Assembly (NCBI RefSeq): GCF_963678635.1
Contig: NC_087066.1
Coordinates: 7,655,954-7,719,953 of the forward strand
Direction of reading: 5' to 3'
DNA from: Symsagittifera roscoffensis
Lineage: Eukaryota; Xenacoelomorpha; Acoela; Convolutidae
Length of the DNA stretch: 64,000 bases
Positions within the stretch are counted from its first letter, which is position 1, and each line of letters opens with the position of its first letter. Under the pieces are notes generated by a model that saw only the letters and a list, made by a program, of their open reading frames with translations, did no database searches and was not told the DNA's origin. Made by a program: the position numbers and the translations under genes. Of the stretch, positions 44,362-57,218 are shown one piece after another.

Positions 44362-47300
44362 TTAAATGTCTTCCGCTTTGTCGCTTTTCTTGTCGGCTTC
44401 TTTTTCTTCCGGCTCTCTGTCCTCGTTTTCTTTTTCTTTTTCTTCTTTTTCTTTCTTATCTTTTTCCTGCTGCTCTCTTTCAGCCTGTTTTTCCTTTTCT
44501 TCCCGTTCTTTTTTCTCCTGTTCACGCCTTCTTTCTTCTTCCTGTTCACGTTTTCGCTCTTCCTCTTGTTCACGCCTTCTCTCCTCTTCTAGTTCACGCA
44601 GTCTGTCCCGTTCACGCTCTCTCTCCATCTGTGCTTGCTGTTCTTTCTCCCGCTGTTGTCGTCTCTCATCCATCTGTTAACACATCGGATCAGTTTTTTA
44701 TAGTATTTTTGAATTATATTCTATCTTTTAATGTTTAAAAATCTAAGGCCTCAATAAGAGACTATTATTAATCCATTCTTTTTTGACACTGCTATCAGTC
44801 CGCCATTTTAATTTTTGATTTTCCCTAGAAGCGAATTTCAGAGTCGACGAAATTTGAATGACGTTTTTGTAAAGCTTACAAAGTTTAGTAGGCCTATATA
44901 ATTATATATTTTTTGTATTTTTAATTGATCCACTGACCTGTTGCTGTTTGCGTTTCCTCTCCTCCATCTGTTTCTTAGTCATGTCTGCAGCCACAATCTT
45001 GGCCGCCTTTCTGAAGGTGATACAGGCACAGATGGTCACAATAAGGAGTAATATTTGGAACAGTAGAATGGCAGCTACCAACAAAAACAGCAGCTAAACA
45101 AAAGTAAAAACAATAACAATCGAAGAAGTTGCCAGACAAAAACATAGCCAGTATCGAAAAGAACTATTAACACATTGAAACTCTTCGAGTTACAAGAAAT
45201 TTTTTTGATTGCATATATTTTGATTACACTGGCATATTTATTGCAAACTGGATGATTACAATCAGGATCATCCCAAGCAGTTTGCAATTCACAGCCAAAA
45301 TTGGAAAGGCCAAAACTTTGCAAGTAACAGCCATTTACACTGGTCGTTATTTTATTATGACAGAAAGTGATTTCAGTTACGCTTATTAAATGAATGCTAA
45401 GGTAACTTTTCAAGAAATCTGACTTTGAAACTTGTTAAGACAAAAAATAAGTTTTTTATTGAAAAGCGACAAAAAAATGACGTGATCTGAACAGATGAGA
45501 AGAAACACTTGGCTCACCACATTTTAAAATTAAAAAAAATACAATTAACTTTTAAAAATTTTTTTGATAATTTTTCAATAATCGAACAAAATCATAATAC
45601 TTTGTTGACAAAAGACATCTAGTAACAGATACGATGTCTAACAGAAAGGAAACGCATCGGAGAAGCCCAGTAGGCATGCACGACCTGTTTTCAAATTTTT
45701 AACTAGCGTGATAATCATGAAATTTCATACTTCTTAGATCCAAGATCATTTCAATGGTAAAAGCATAATAAATGTACACCCGGTTACACCCTACTTTCAA
45801 CCATTTTCTCAAAATTTTTCTATACTTTTTTTTCGTTTCGGTGGGCAGTGGTTTCAATTTTTAACCTCAAAACTACCAGAATCAGATTCTTAAGATTCAA
45901 CAAAAACTATAATAGCAAGTCCCGTCAAATCGTTTTTACAAAACACCTTCATAAAACTGTTTGGGTCTGATAGTGGCACGTTGTCTTGGTTTTTCTGAGA
46001 CTGAGAGTCAGTTTTTTTCCGACATTAGACTTTTTTTGTGAATTTTAAAACAGTGTCATTTGTGTGCAAAACTTTTTTATTAGTTCATGTTAAGACTTGA
46101 ATCATTTATGTATAGAATGAAACATAGCCAACTAACATTTAGAAAAGAATGATGAACGCAAGGAAACCTAAAAAAAGTAACTTGTTTTTTCAAAAGCCTT
46201 CAAACTTCAAAGAAAAAAAATAGATGACCTTAAAACTCTTTGAACTTGTAGAACAATTAATAATTGAACTTGTAGAACAATTAATAATTGACAATTAATA
46301 ATAAACAATTATTAAAATTTTTTTTGTCTTACCCCCCAATTTGAGAAAACTGGATCAATACGTACAACTTTTGTTTCGCTGGGAAATCTGATAATTAATT
46401 ACAATTTTCGAAATAAGAAGTCAAGCTCGTTTTTCGTGATCTTACAATTTTGCTGTTCGATAGTGGAGTTTGTCTTCCTTTTAACAATGGAAATGCACTG
46501 AATTTAAAAAGAAACCAAAAGTCAAACCGCGAAAAATCAAAATTGAGCGTGAACAAATTTTAAAACTTTTTCCTGAAAAAAAACCAAAAAAAATAGCAAG
46601 ACCTATATAAGAGTACTCACTTCGTTCATTACTCTTAAAAAATGGGAATGAAATTCGATCCCTGATGTACCCTTAAATGTTTGCTCAAGATTGGTCACTA
46701 AGACTTTTTCTCAAATTGCTGGTGACGAGTGTCAGGGTAAGACACGGATAGATTGAACACAGGCACCCGGTTTTCCACAATTTCTAACTTGTTTAGAAAT
46801 TGGAAAGATCACAACTATCAAATCTTTTTTGTAGTCTAAAAGCTTATCTTGTAATTGTTTTTCTTGCCCAATCCTGACGCCCAATCATAACAGTGTAAAA
46901 ATTACGTCAACCGTGGTCTTTTTCTTCTTGAAGGAAAGTGAGTGTTTTGATTTGTATAATGTTTGTCTACTTACAGTTGAGCTCACTGACAAATAAATGC
47001 ACAAGTTTTTTTTTACCAGAGTGATAGTAGCAAAAAAGTCTCTAATTTGAAGGAGTATCATTTTTCTTTCCTTGAAAAATGTTGCAATTATGGCGTTAAG
47101 GGTAAGTTCCTGGTTTTAAATAACCATTAAAAATCTCTGCTAGGAGACCTGATAGTAATTTTTTCAATTGTTTGAAAAAACAGTGATGGAAATCTTGCAT
47201 TTTGAACTGTTTTTTTTAGACAAATCTAGTGACATGGATAATTTCAATTACTCCCATTTCGATACAAAATTTTCGAGAAAAGTTTAATTCTAGGTTTAGT

Positions 47301-50300
47301 CTCAAGCTTCTAATTTTTTGAACCATTTTTTTTGTCGGATCATTATTTTTAAACAAATTTGTTTTGGGCGTTGAGTCTGCTCTAGGCATCCGTTGTTTTC
47401 TAATTTTCGAAAATTGTTGTCAGAGCCGTTTATAAACATTGATTTCAACAAATCATTTCAGTATTGGCATTGTTATGAGTTGTTGTAAGCTAAATTATGA
47501 TCAATGGAAGTTATATTCAGTTCTGAACATCGTCTAGCTGGCCAAATTAAAGCGAAAAAAAAATTATAAAAAAGACAAATAACCATTCTATAACGGCCTA
47601 ACTAGCCCCATTAGCAAGGTTTATTGACCAAACTTTTTGTGAAACTGGTTCTTTTTTTTTGAAATTAAACTTTCTTCAGTATGATAAACAATACGAACAA
47701 ATATGCCTTTCTATGGAAAGTGCTTCAACAATTTTAACTGCAAACTTGTTTCTACACACTCCGGCGTGAGTCGCAACGAAAAGTGACTCGTTGTTTGTTT
47801 TGTTTCTTCACTTGTGTTTTAATTAAATAAAACGCATTTTTTGTTTTAATTTTCAGCAAAACTTTTGCCCTGTTTATAACACGCATCTATTTACAACCTT
47901 CAAAACGTCTCAAGGGTAATTTTAATTCCGAAATTTTGGTTCAAACATTTTTAGCGTCGAAATCATTTATGTTTAACAAAACCTTTTTAGACTGAATTAA
48001 AAGGTAAGTTTTGTCTGCTGGGAAATCTAGAAACTAAAATTCAAAGTCGAATTTGAAATTCATCCACGTTTTTGCGAGTTATTTGATTATTTGATCAGGA
48101 ATCCAAACTTTCCTCTGAACATAGCTGATAAGATAATTCTTTGGAGTTCTTCAGAGCAGCTGATAGATGCTCATGAGAAACCCCAAAATTTAGGGAAACT
48201 GTAAAATATTACAACTTTCTTAAAAGAAAAGTTCCTATCTTCGAATTTTCTAGAGAGAAAAGTCTCTATCTTACAATTTTCTCATAAGAAAAAGTGTATC
48301 TTGTAACAAGCCTAATTTTGTAAGAAGTTGTAAGACTCCTATAAGAAAAGTTCTAAGATAGCGACTTTTGGTCAACCCGGGATTTTCAAATGAAAACTAA
48401 AAAATGACAATTTTTGTGTTTTTCTCAAAAAGTTTTCTTGTGTTTGGCTTCAGAAACCTAAACTTTTTTATGAGTTCTACGTAATATTTTCAAAATTCAA
48501 AACCTCGATTAATTTTTATAGAAATTCATATCATACTTCCGAAAATCATTTAGGCGTAAATCAGCCACTCACTATGTTATCTGAGAAGTCTTTGGTAAGA
48601 GCATCGTTCACAGGGTCCAAACTTCCCCCCGAATGAAATAACTTCTTGTTGTAGCACTTGGTGAGGAATGCGACACTCCCCTCCCCACTCCTGACCAGGG
48701 GGTACTTCTTCTCAGGCCACGCCCCCCACTTGAGGAATTCGATGTCGTAGAAGTCAGTGACGCCTTGGCAACAGGTGAACGGGGCCGTGTTGAACAGACC
48801 TGAAAACCGAAAAAAAAAATTCAGCATAGCGTTTCGATTATGAAGTGATACTTTTCATCTTAAAATAAATGACTTTTTGAATGGCGCTATAGTGTTTTTT
48901 GACGGAACAGTGGAGCACTCGTTCGAGTTCTGATGAAAAACAATTGTTAAGTTAGTTTTGCTGAACGAAGTATGAAGTCTCCAGACGTAAATTGAAGCTC
49001 ATTTTTCAATCGTGGTTGTCTGCATGAAAATAGCCACGCTTGGCAGTTGCGGTATTGCATATTGCAAAAAAAAAATTTGCCCACAGCGGGTATCGAACCG
49101 CAAGCTTGTTTTCATTTGTAGTTGATTAAGACCATTTATCAACGGGGAAAGGACCAACATTAGAGCTGTACAGCTCATCACGGCGAACCGCTGTTGTGAC
49201 CCTGTTTAAAAACTACATGCAATTTGTTCGTTTTTTTCTGGGCTGGGCAACGAGCACGGATCATGGTGGGCCTCGAACATCCGACCTTTCGATTGAGAGG
49301 CGGAGAGGTAACCACTTCACCACTTCACCACCGCTCCCCTTAGTTATTATAGAGACAGAAATAATGATGATACATACCATTGGCGTATTTCTTCCAGTTG
49401 GTGTTGTCGTAGTCCTTGATGCCATCCACGCCACATGAGCCGTACTGTGTCTGGATCATGTTCCACGCTATGCTCTCTGGATCAATGCGGTACTCCCCGT
49501 GGTACCTAACAAAAGAAATCAATACTTAATAGTGAAATTTCGGCTCGTCTGCAACCTCCTTCTCGCTGTAAATATGAAGACCAGATGTGTTGAAAAGGAC
49601 AATTTGAACACCACATGCAAAAATTAACAAAGATAGTTAACAAAGATAGTTAACAAGGATAATTTAACAAAGATAATTTAACAAGGAAATTAGCAAGGAT
49701 AATTTTTTTTTTAAATTAGTTTCGTCTTTTTCTTTCTGCGTGGTATGATAAAAAGATCGGAATTTTAAAAAGATATTGGGCATCTTTGACAATCATAGTA
49801 GAAAAAGCCATTCGGAAAACAGTTTTTGAATAAAAATGACTAGAAAAAAATTTAAAAAAATGTTTTTGCAGAAGTTTTTGGAATATTTAAACTTTTGTTT
49901 ACACAATGGCGCTAAAAAACTCCAAAAACTATTTATTGAATACAACTAAGTTTTCACAGCTTAAAGTAAGCTTAAATAAGCTATTGTAAGCCTACACGCT
50001 CACACCATGTTAGTTAGAAAATAGAACAAAAAATAAAAGTTCAAACCGATTTCTCTCAACACTGTGGAAAAAGTTTTGAAATTTTTATGTCGTTCGAATC
50101 TCGGTGAAAGAGCTTTAAAATAGATATATCATGACCCATTCCGATAAATATTTGTAGTACCTGACTTTGCGTGGAAAACATATTGAAAAAAAACCTAAAA
50201 CACACCCTATTACAAAGTTCATCCCCATTTTTCAATTGGACGGAACAAAAACAAAATGATAACGCTAAATTCGTTTTTCAAAGTTGAAACTCAAATGTAA

Positions 50301-53300
50301 AGGAAAGCCTTCAACATTCATCGAATTCGAAACCCTCTATAATTCAAGTTTTTAAAAAACCCAAAATCTTACCAATGTTTGCAAATGTGGACAAGGATAG
50401 CCAGTTTCTGTTCAAGTAACACAGAATGTTCGGACCATAGTCCAAAAGAATACAAATTTTTTTTTTCAAACAAGGGTCCTTTTCACCCGAGTTGTGATAA
50501 ACGAACAAAAAACTGGAACTCAGAAATTCTCTACAGTCATATCAAAATTGGCATTTGAAGAAAAATGACTGAGAAAAAATTTTTTGAAAATTCTTTTAAA
50601 AAATCATATTTTAATCCAGAAATCATTTGAGGTTTTGAAGTTTTTATTTCGCAAATGGTGCTTAAAAAACCCAACAAACTTGTTTTAGTTGAGTAAAATT
50701 ATGTTTTCACGCCCTAATTGAGCAAAAACAAATTTTTGTAGGCCTGCTCGCTTTACATTAATTTCCAAATTTAGACTAAAAATCAAAAGTTTCGCCCTGT
50801 TTTTCTCAATACCAGACGTTTTTTAAAATTTTTTAATGTCGATTCAATCACGTCTGAGAGGGCTTTAATAACAAAGAAAAAATTAAAAAAGTAAAACACA
50901 CCCGAATACAAATTTTTTCCCCATTTTTGAAATGGTCGGAACAAAAAACTCATTGATTGATGAATAACTCCTCGTTATTGTTCCGACTTGGGTGTTTTCC
51001 TTCAGTTTCAGAATTTTGAAAAAAACTTGCATAGGGTCAAGTTAAATATCGTTTTGAAGTCCGAGTAGTCGCATTGTCGAGATAAGGGGTCAAAATGTAG
51101 CGAAAAACTAGTTGGTTCACACTAAAATGAGAGAAAATGGGACAAAACTTACTCTTCTTTTTTCGAGGGTGATCCAAACTTTTTCTTAATTTACAGGGTA
51201 CAGTTATATTTGTTTAGCAGTCAATTCAAACTATTTTTAATCTTGGACATCAATCCCTCTACCTTAAAAAATTGAAACGAAAAAATCTTTTGAACAAGCA
51301 GTATTTCGATTTTTAAACTTTTCTTTTCTATTGTCCATTCAACTTTTTGTTGCAATGATAATTTTGGCTGAAAAATTTTCTGCACTGGCACAGCAGAATT
51401 TACAATTGAGTACTTATTCAGTAACTTTTTTCAGTCAACATTCACAACATTTACTGTATAAATACTATATGCCTCATTAGACTGTCGATCATGGCAACTT
51501 TCATCTCGTCCTTGTCTCCAAACTTCTTCAATTCCATCACGAAGAATGCCAACAGAATCACACTTACTAAAAAGCGCACAGATAATCTATTACGAACAAA
51601 CATAAGGATTTTTTGTTACGAACATCGAAAATGGGGGTCTTTATGTTAAGCGGATTAAAAAGTACTCTTATGCTATTTGAAAGTTTAATCAAGATGCTAA
51701 TGCCTAATTGGTTGAAATTCATGTCAGTGAAAAGAATCTCAGCGTTTCCAATAAAAACAGAAGCTCAATTAGCAGTTTGATAAACGGGCAGTGTAAGAGA
51801 AAAGACCCAAAATTGTTGGAATTTTGTTTTCGGGTGCTTTAGTTTTTTTGTTCTCCACGCAATATCAAGCACCACCAATTTTGTCAAGTGATATACCTTA
51901 TTGAAATTTTTTTAGCTGTAATTCGAGCGACAATAATTCCAAAAAATCTCCCAGTGTAGAGAAAAATTGGTTTGAATTTTTTTTTGTTTTTTTTTTGTTT
52001 TAATTCTAGTGAATAGAGTGAGCAAGCAGGCTTGTAATGTGCATATAATAGTTAGTTTTAAAGTTGAAACTGACAAATTTTAGTCTTAGTTAACTGAAAG
52101 TTTTCTCGGAAATTTTTTCAGTGCTTCCTTGGGAATGAATTTTAAAGAACGAATCGTAAAAAAAAATTTTGCAAAAATCTCGATTTGTTTTTCATATTTC
52201 GTTTTGATTTTTTGTTTTCTTTTTTTATACATGTCAAAAACTGGCGTCAAATGTAATTATTTATTCTTACTAAAAAGTTCTAGGTTTCATTCGGATCTCT
52301 CATTACACCAAAAACAAAAAGAGCCAACTGAAATTTGGAAAAGAATAATGAACGCTATTTGCGCTAGAAGGAAAGGAACTGACTTCATGACTGGTGTTTT
52401 TTGATAAAATTACGACAATTCGAAAAAACTGGATCAATAGGTATATTTTTTATGTCGCTGGGAAATTTGATTCCATTTTTGAAATTACAAGTCGATCACG
52501 CTTGTGCTGTTTGATAGTGGAATTTGCCTTCCTATAAACAATGGAATGGAAGTGAACTTAAAAAGAAGTCAAAAATAATTCAGCGAAAAATCTAAACTGA
52601 GCGAGAACTAATTTTAGGGCTATTTCTGAAAAAAGGCATCAAGACTTTTATAGAGTACTCAAAACGTTTGCTACTCTTAAAAACGACGCTATTTGAAACA
52701 AGAAATGTTTTTTATTTGTAGTTTTTGTAGTTTTTATAAGATTAAAGATTATTCATTGTTCTTAATTTGAGGTTAAGCAAAAAATGACCCAAAATTTATT
52801 CATGTCAATTAAAAAAGACCCTATCCGTTCCAAATTGATCAGCATCTCTTTCCTATTGGTTGAGCTAGTTCTGTTTTTATTTGTGAACCAGCGAAAAGTA
52901 TCTACAAAAAACTGATAGGAACTGGTATTAACCATTTAGCTAGCTTACCCAGGATAAAAATTATTCGCATGAGGATGACGAACTTGAAGCAACAGTCGTC
53001 CACATAGCCAGAGAACCTGGAACAGAAAATCAAGTCCAAAATACTAGTATCAACTGGCACAGCGGCTTATTGTGTGCATGGCGACTAAAAGAGCAGTTTA
53101 AATTAAACGCGCGCAACGGAAACTACATTTTAGTTTGAGTGCTGGTTGACCAAAAATGCATGTCGTGATTACAAAACCAAACAGGTCAAAACAGGCATCC
53201 GGTGAAAATGAAGAAGAAATAAACTATCTATATCTGACCAGAGGATGATTTCGACGATGAATGAGATTGATGTGAGAGCAATGATGGCCACTAGTACATT

Positions 53301-53912
53301 GGAGCCAGTGTCCAGGTGACTTCTATCAACGGCCAGAAGAGTGAACTCATGTTTGGTCACCAAGTCAGAGTAGTACCTGAAGAACAAGTGTGAAGTAACC
53401 CGCCGAAAGTGACGTGACTTGAGTGAAAATTCCTTGAATATAATAGCTGTTACGCCAATTTTACATAACTATTATGTAACAGTAACATACTTTCAGCTGG
53501 TTTTTTAGTAACTGGCTTATACTTTGACTGTTTTATATACCACCCTGCAAAACAGTTGGAAAATGAACTCTGTGAAGAAGTTGTTAGCTAAAAGATGTTG
53601 ATAAATGCTTGCAGAATGGATGTAAACAGAATCGTTCCGGAAATAAATAGTAAATTTAAATTTTTTCTGCTGGTATAATTTCCTAAAAAAAAGAACACGA
53701 TTTTCATAAAAATTGACAAAAATAATCAATAAAATAAGAACCTAATCAATTAATGAAAACAGACTTGACCAAAATTTAATTGCTCAGCTTCAGCATGTAG
53801 TGAATGTTCTGTTTATTTACCACATGATTGCTGCACTGAGTGCAACAGTGCAGATGATGAAGAGGAAGGTGAACACAAAATTCACACATTGCTTCTTCGG
53901 CAGTGAACACGA
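44362..53912 (-). CDS. Tetraspanin-like membrane protein with long charged tail, eight exons, start exon not found
   Basis: Exons leftwards: 53912-53821, 53376-53239, 53016-52949, 51566-51473, 49505-49378, 48799-48573, 45093-44938, 44673-44362. Phase agrees at all seven junctions; six introns are GT-AG and the one after 51473 appears to use a GC donor. The 404 codons give four membrane spans: span 1 (FVFTFLFIICTVALSAAIM), span 2 in exon 2, span 3 across exons 3-4, span 4 in exon 7. A large loop between spans 3 and 4 has SCGVDGIKDYDNTNW (in place of the usual CCG), FTCC and a later Cys, so it fits the tetraspanin large extracellular loop. Tetraspanins organise membrane partners. The last exon adds ~103 residues made almost wholly of Glu, Arg, Lys and Gln, probably a long cytoplasmic helix, unusual because tetraspanin tails are normally short. 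The exon with the initiator Met lies to the right and was not found. Confidence 0.82.
46050..46665 (+). repeat. Dispersed repeat family B, copy 2
   Basis: In the tetraspanin intron between 48573 and 45093. Same block order as 42950-43655, ending ACCTATATAAGAGTACTCAC and TACTCTTAAAAAATGGG. It contains an internal 24-bp tandem duplication (TGAACTTGTAGAACAATTAA unit) at 46241-46290. Confidence 0.6.
49070..49341 (-). repeat. tRNA-derived SINE, possibly dimeric
   Basis: On the minus strand the head GGGGAGCGGTGG leads to an A-box-like TGGTGAAGTGG (about 49335-49319) and a B box TGTTCGAGGCC at 49279-49269, with an anticodon-arm-like CCGCCTCTCAATCGAAAGG between them. Further on a second B-box-like GGTTCGATACCC (about 49101-49090) is followed by GCAAATTTTTTTTTTGC, a T run of the kind that ends Pol III transcription. 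The intact boxes point to a tRNA-derived SINE with two tRNA-like parts. It lies in the intron between tetraspanin exons 5 and 6. It is not a functional tRNA because the stems do not all pair. Confidence 0.6.
49617..49700 (+). repeat. Short tandem repeat, AACAAAGATA(G/A)TTT-like
   Basis: Six to seven imperfect units of about 13-15 bp such as TTAACAAAGATAG and TTAACAAGGATAAT, in the intron to the right of exon 49378-49505. Confidence 0.7.
49715..50260 (+). repeat. Dispersed repeat family A, copy 3
   Basis: Contains GCGTGGTATGATAAAAAGATC, ACAATGGCGCTAAAAAACTC, TTATGTCGTTCGAAT, ACTTTGCGTGGAAAACATAT and TCATCCCCATTTTTCAATTGG, the same order as copy 1. Intronic. Confidence 0.6.
50385..50945 (+). 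repeat. Dispersed repeat family A, copy 4
   Basis: Contains ACACAGAATGTTCGGACCAT, GTTGTGATAAACGAACAAAA, GCAAATGGTGCTTAAAAAAC, TCGCCCTGTTTTTCTCAATA, TTTTTTCCCCATTTTTGAAATGG and TCGGAACAAA. Copy 3 lies immediately upstream. Confidence 0.6.
51810..52120 (-). repeat. Dispersed repeat family A, inverted copy
   Basis: On the minus strand it holds GTGGTGCTTGATATTGCGTG, the TGGAGAACAAAAAAAC block and the lead-in of the family's right half. The correspondence to the forward copies is partial. Confidence 0.35.
52240..52690 (+). repeat. Dispersed repeat family B, copy 3
   Basis: Contains TAATGAACGC, AAAAACTGGATCAATAGGTA, GTCGCTGGGAAATTTG, TGTTTGATAGTGGAATTTGC and ACTTTTATAGAGTACTCAAA with TACTCTTAAAAA at the end. 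In the tetraspanin intron right of exon 51473-51566. Confidence 0.6.
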
Positions 53913-56900
53913 CTAAACCAAGTGATGTGTGCGAACAAGGGTGCAAAACGTGCTCAGTTTCCGCTATGAAAAAGTATCATTTTCAGCTTTTTAAAATAGT
54001 TTTTCATATTTTTTGATTTTTGCTTTTTTTTTTGAAATTTTGTATCATTAGTATGAAAATTGAATCTTATTGAATTATGTTAAAGGTTTATGAGGGAATT
54101 AGCCCTGAAGTTTTAAAAAAATAATTGTTGTCATAAAACCATCTGATGTTTAAAAAAACAAGGATAGTAAGATGTCTTATGTTGAGCATGTTTTGAGCAT
54201 GAAACTGACGTCTCCTTGTTTCCTAAACGACAAACAAATTGGAAAAAAAAATCATTGAAAAAATCTGCTCTTTTTCCTTTTCCAACCCCACTTGCAAATC
54301 TTTATAATTATATTTTTGTGCACCTTGTCCGATTGTCATGAAAATTGACATGCAGACTATTTTGGCCATGACAAAATAATTAACCTTGTAAAACCACTCC
54401 TTAGGCATAAAACTGATGCTCGTGTGAGGTGGGGGGAGAGCCAAAAATTCTTATTGAAAACAGGAATGGGTTAGATATTTCAACTTATTACTCGTTACAA
54501 TGATTTAAAAAATTGCTGGTAAAACCATTTTGTTTCCTATCATTTGCTACTAACTTTTCTTTCTTTTTATTCTTTTTTCCTGGATCTTCCATTTTTATCT
54601 AGATAGGCTGGTTAGTCTGATAAATTTTGACAGACAAATTGTAGCTGATTTTTGATTTGTTTTGATAATTGCAACCGAATAATCAAATTTTTTGACTTTT
54701 GATTTTTCAATGATTTTTGACTTTGCCAACTTCATTGGTCTTTTTTTCCAGTTCTACCAACGCTTATGGTTTTATATCGTCTACTAGGCTCAAAATTAGT
54801 TTTTTTTATCTGAAATTTTTGTACAATTTAAAAGATCATCATCTCTTTAAAAGACGCTCAAATTGAGTTTCTGTGGAACCCAGGGCGTGTTAAAACGTGT
54901 CAAATTTCAACCGACGAATCCACCAAATTGTCATGGGTGGCTTCACAGCGTAAACTTGGTTGGCATGTAAAATGTGTTGCGGAACCCGCTACGAACAAAA
55001 AAGATATGAAAGAAATAAGCTAATCTATCAAATAAAAAGACTAACGTTTGGAGCTGCAGAATTTTTAAACCTTTTTTTAGATTTCACAGCAGCAAAAATA
55101 TAAAGATCAAAGAACAACAGTGTTATTTCAAAACCTGCAACAAACCCTTTTCAAACCTTTTCGCAATAAACCTGGGTAGAGTTTGGCCTCGTATTAGTAT
55201 TTTCAAAAATCAATTGTAAATTTCTACCAAATTTAGACACAGCATACAAAATATTTTACAAATGTTTAGAAAACTTGCAAAGCCTCACTTATGAAATCAT
55301 TTTGCAAACTTTTTTACAGGTTCAACAAACGCCCAATTAAATTTTAAAACCGAGCCCGATCTTCTAAGAAAAGTTTTTGAATTAGTTTAAATTGAGAAAT
55401 TGATCATATCTATCAAATAATTCCTTCGCACTTTTCGATTTGATTGGAACAAAAAACCTAAATATGTATATATTTTTGAATAATTCTGAATGATCACAAG
55501 TTGTCAGGAATATCTTTTTTTCAACTTTTTGTTCCAACCGCTTCACGAAGTGTGAAGGAGCTACATGATAGATATGGTTATTGTCCCATTTTTAATTACC
55601 CCAAAAAAAGTTCGAAGAAATTCAAGTTTGGTTAAAAAACCGATTGGACGTTAGTTGGATTCCAAATTTTTTTTTTCAAGTGCCGAGAAAGTGTCAACAA
55701 CCGCTTGTTGAAGCATTGAGCAAACTTGGTTAAATGCAAGCTTTGACCAAATAATTCGAGATATAACAATTTTTTCTCAGCTTTTTGAAAAAAAAAATGT
55801 TTTATATCAAATATTTTCAGCTACCCAAAGAAATGCTCAATTTTCTTGAAAAATTAAGGTCACTTTCATAATTGTCGCTTTTTGAAAAGCAATTTGGAAT
55901 TGATCAAATATGATTTCAATTTATTAAATACCTATGATTGAAAAAGATTCTAAAGAAAGCAGTGAAATAAAATTGGGTTAACGCCTAGCAAAATAATGCA
56001 AATGTACTTTTTATAAATTAAATATGACAAAACGAAGTTCAAATTCATCAATGGGGACTTAAAATTTATCACAAGAAAGACACGTTCGGATTTTATATTT
56101 GTAACAGAGCGTAAAGCATAACAACAATTATCAGTCTAATCCAAATAACTATATATCTTCTTCGTTTGAACAACGAGGAAGAAACGTGAGAAAGTTTTAG
56201 TGACAGGATGCAATTTCGGTGCTGTAATGAACATGCTACTTTCTTCGAAGCAGTATTTCCTGGAAAAAGCAGTATTACTTCAGCAGCCAAATTTGAGTCA
56301 TGGCGAAACCTTGTTTCATGTTTTCTTACGTTTAAATGAAGAGGCTATATAATTACTTGGATTAGATAACTATTGTTTGTTTTATGTTTATGCTCTGTTA
56401 CAATTTTGTTGTATTTCAATTTTTTGAGTTGAATTTTAACTTCCGTTTCACTTTCTTGTTGAACTTTTGACGAATTTGAATTTCACTTAGTTGAATTTGA
56501 AACTATTACTATTCAGATCCTTCTGTGAAAAAAAACTTATCTAAACGATATGTTCATAAGTTTAATCTGCACAACTGCGAAAGTCCAATTAATCTCTTCT
56601 TGTAAAATTCTCAAATCTACGAAACATTTTTAAACTTAAAAATCTTCAATTAACTCAATTTCTGAAATTTTTCGTTTTTTTTTAAAGTGTTTTGAGCAAT
56701 GGTAAGAGTCCGATCATTCTGCGCTATTTGAACAATGATGATTTATCTACCTTTAGAAAAAAAAATAAGATATTGAAAATTATTAGATTTCTTACATACT
56801 TAATAAAATTCTCTTATGACAGTTGTTTTTGATATTCTAACATCACAAAAACTGAAAATTTCATTTCTAGGCCGGAAACACAATTTATCTGGAACTGATG

Positions 56901-57218
56901 ATTAGTTGAAACTTTCAAATATAAACATCCATCCATCTGTTGAAAGCTCAAGTTTTGCCCACAAACGGTAGGTGGCAATTTTTCCAGAAAATTATTGTAA
57001 AAATAACCATTCCTCTATAGCCAAAAATCCAACTGAAAAAAAAAAACATTTTTGCATAACAAACGGAAAAATAGTTTTTTTTCGATAAAGACCAAAAAAC
57101 CAATTTTTGAAAAAACTTAAGAAGGAAGGTTTTGGAAGGTTTTGTAAGTGATACCTCCAAACCAAAGTATTTAGTTTTCCTCGAATCTATTAGAACAATA
57201 ATGAAAGCCCGGTGTATA
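53913..57218. other. Region upstream of the tetraspanin exons
   Basis: Expected to contain the tetraspanin start exon and promoter, but none was identified. AT-rich with one small inverted-repeat element (54266-54442). No other supported gene. Confidence 0.4.
54266..54442 (+). mobile_element. Small TIR element (MITE family H), copy 1
   Basis: Left end TGCTCTTTTTCCTTTTCC and right end GAGGTGGGGGGAGAGCC form a partly decayed inverted repeat matching the better-kept ends of 61583-61784. The middle (CAAATTG-like, GTCCGATTGTCATGAAAATT) corresponds to the other copy in inverted order. It has no coding capacity, as expected of a MITE. Confidence 0.6.

Noticed and set aside
44366-44680. 104-codon Ser-rich plus-strand ORF
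   Set aside because: It is the antisense of the tetraspanin charged-tail exon, whose frame and phase are supported.
49070-49341. Functional tRNA gene(s)
   Set aside because: B boxes are good, but the acceptor and D stems do not pair and there are two halves plus extra sequence, so a SINE fits better.
53517-53729. 70-codon minus-strand ORF between tetraspanin exons 1 and 2
   Set aside because: Intronic, AT-rich and not needed for phase continuity.
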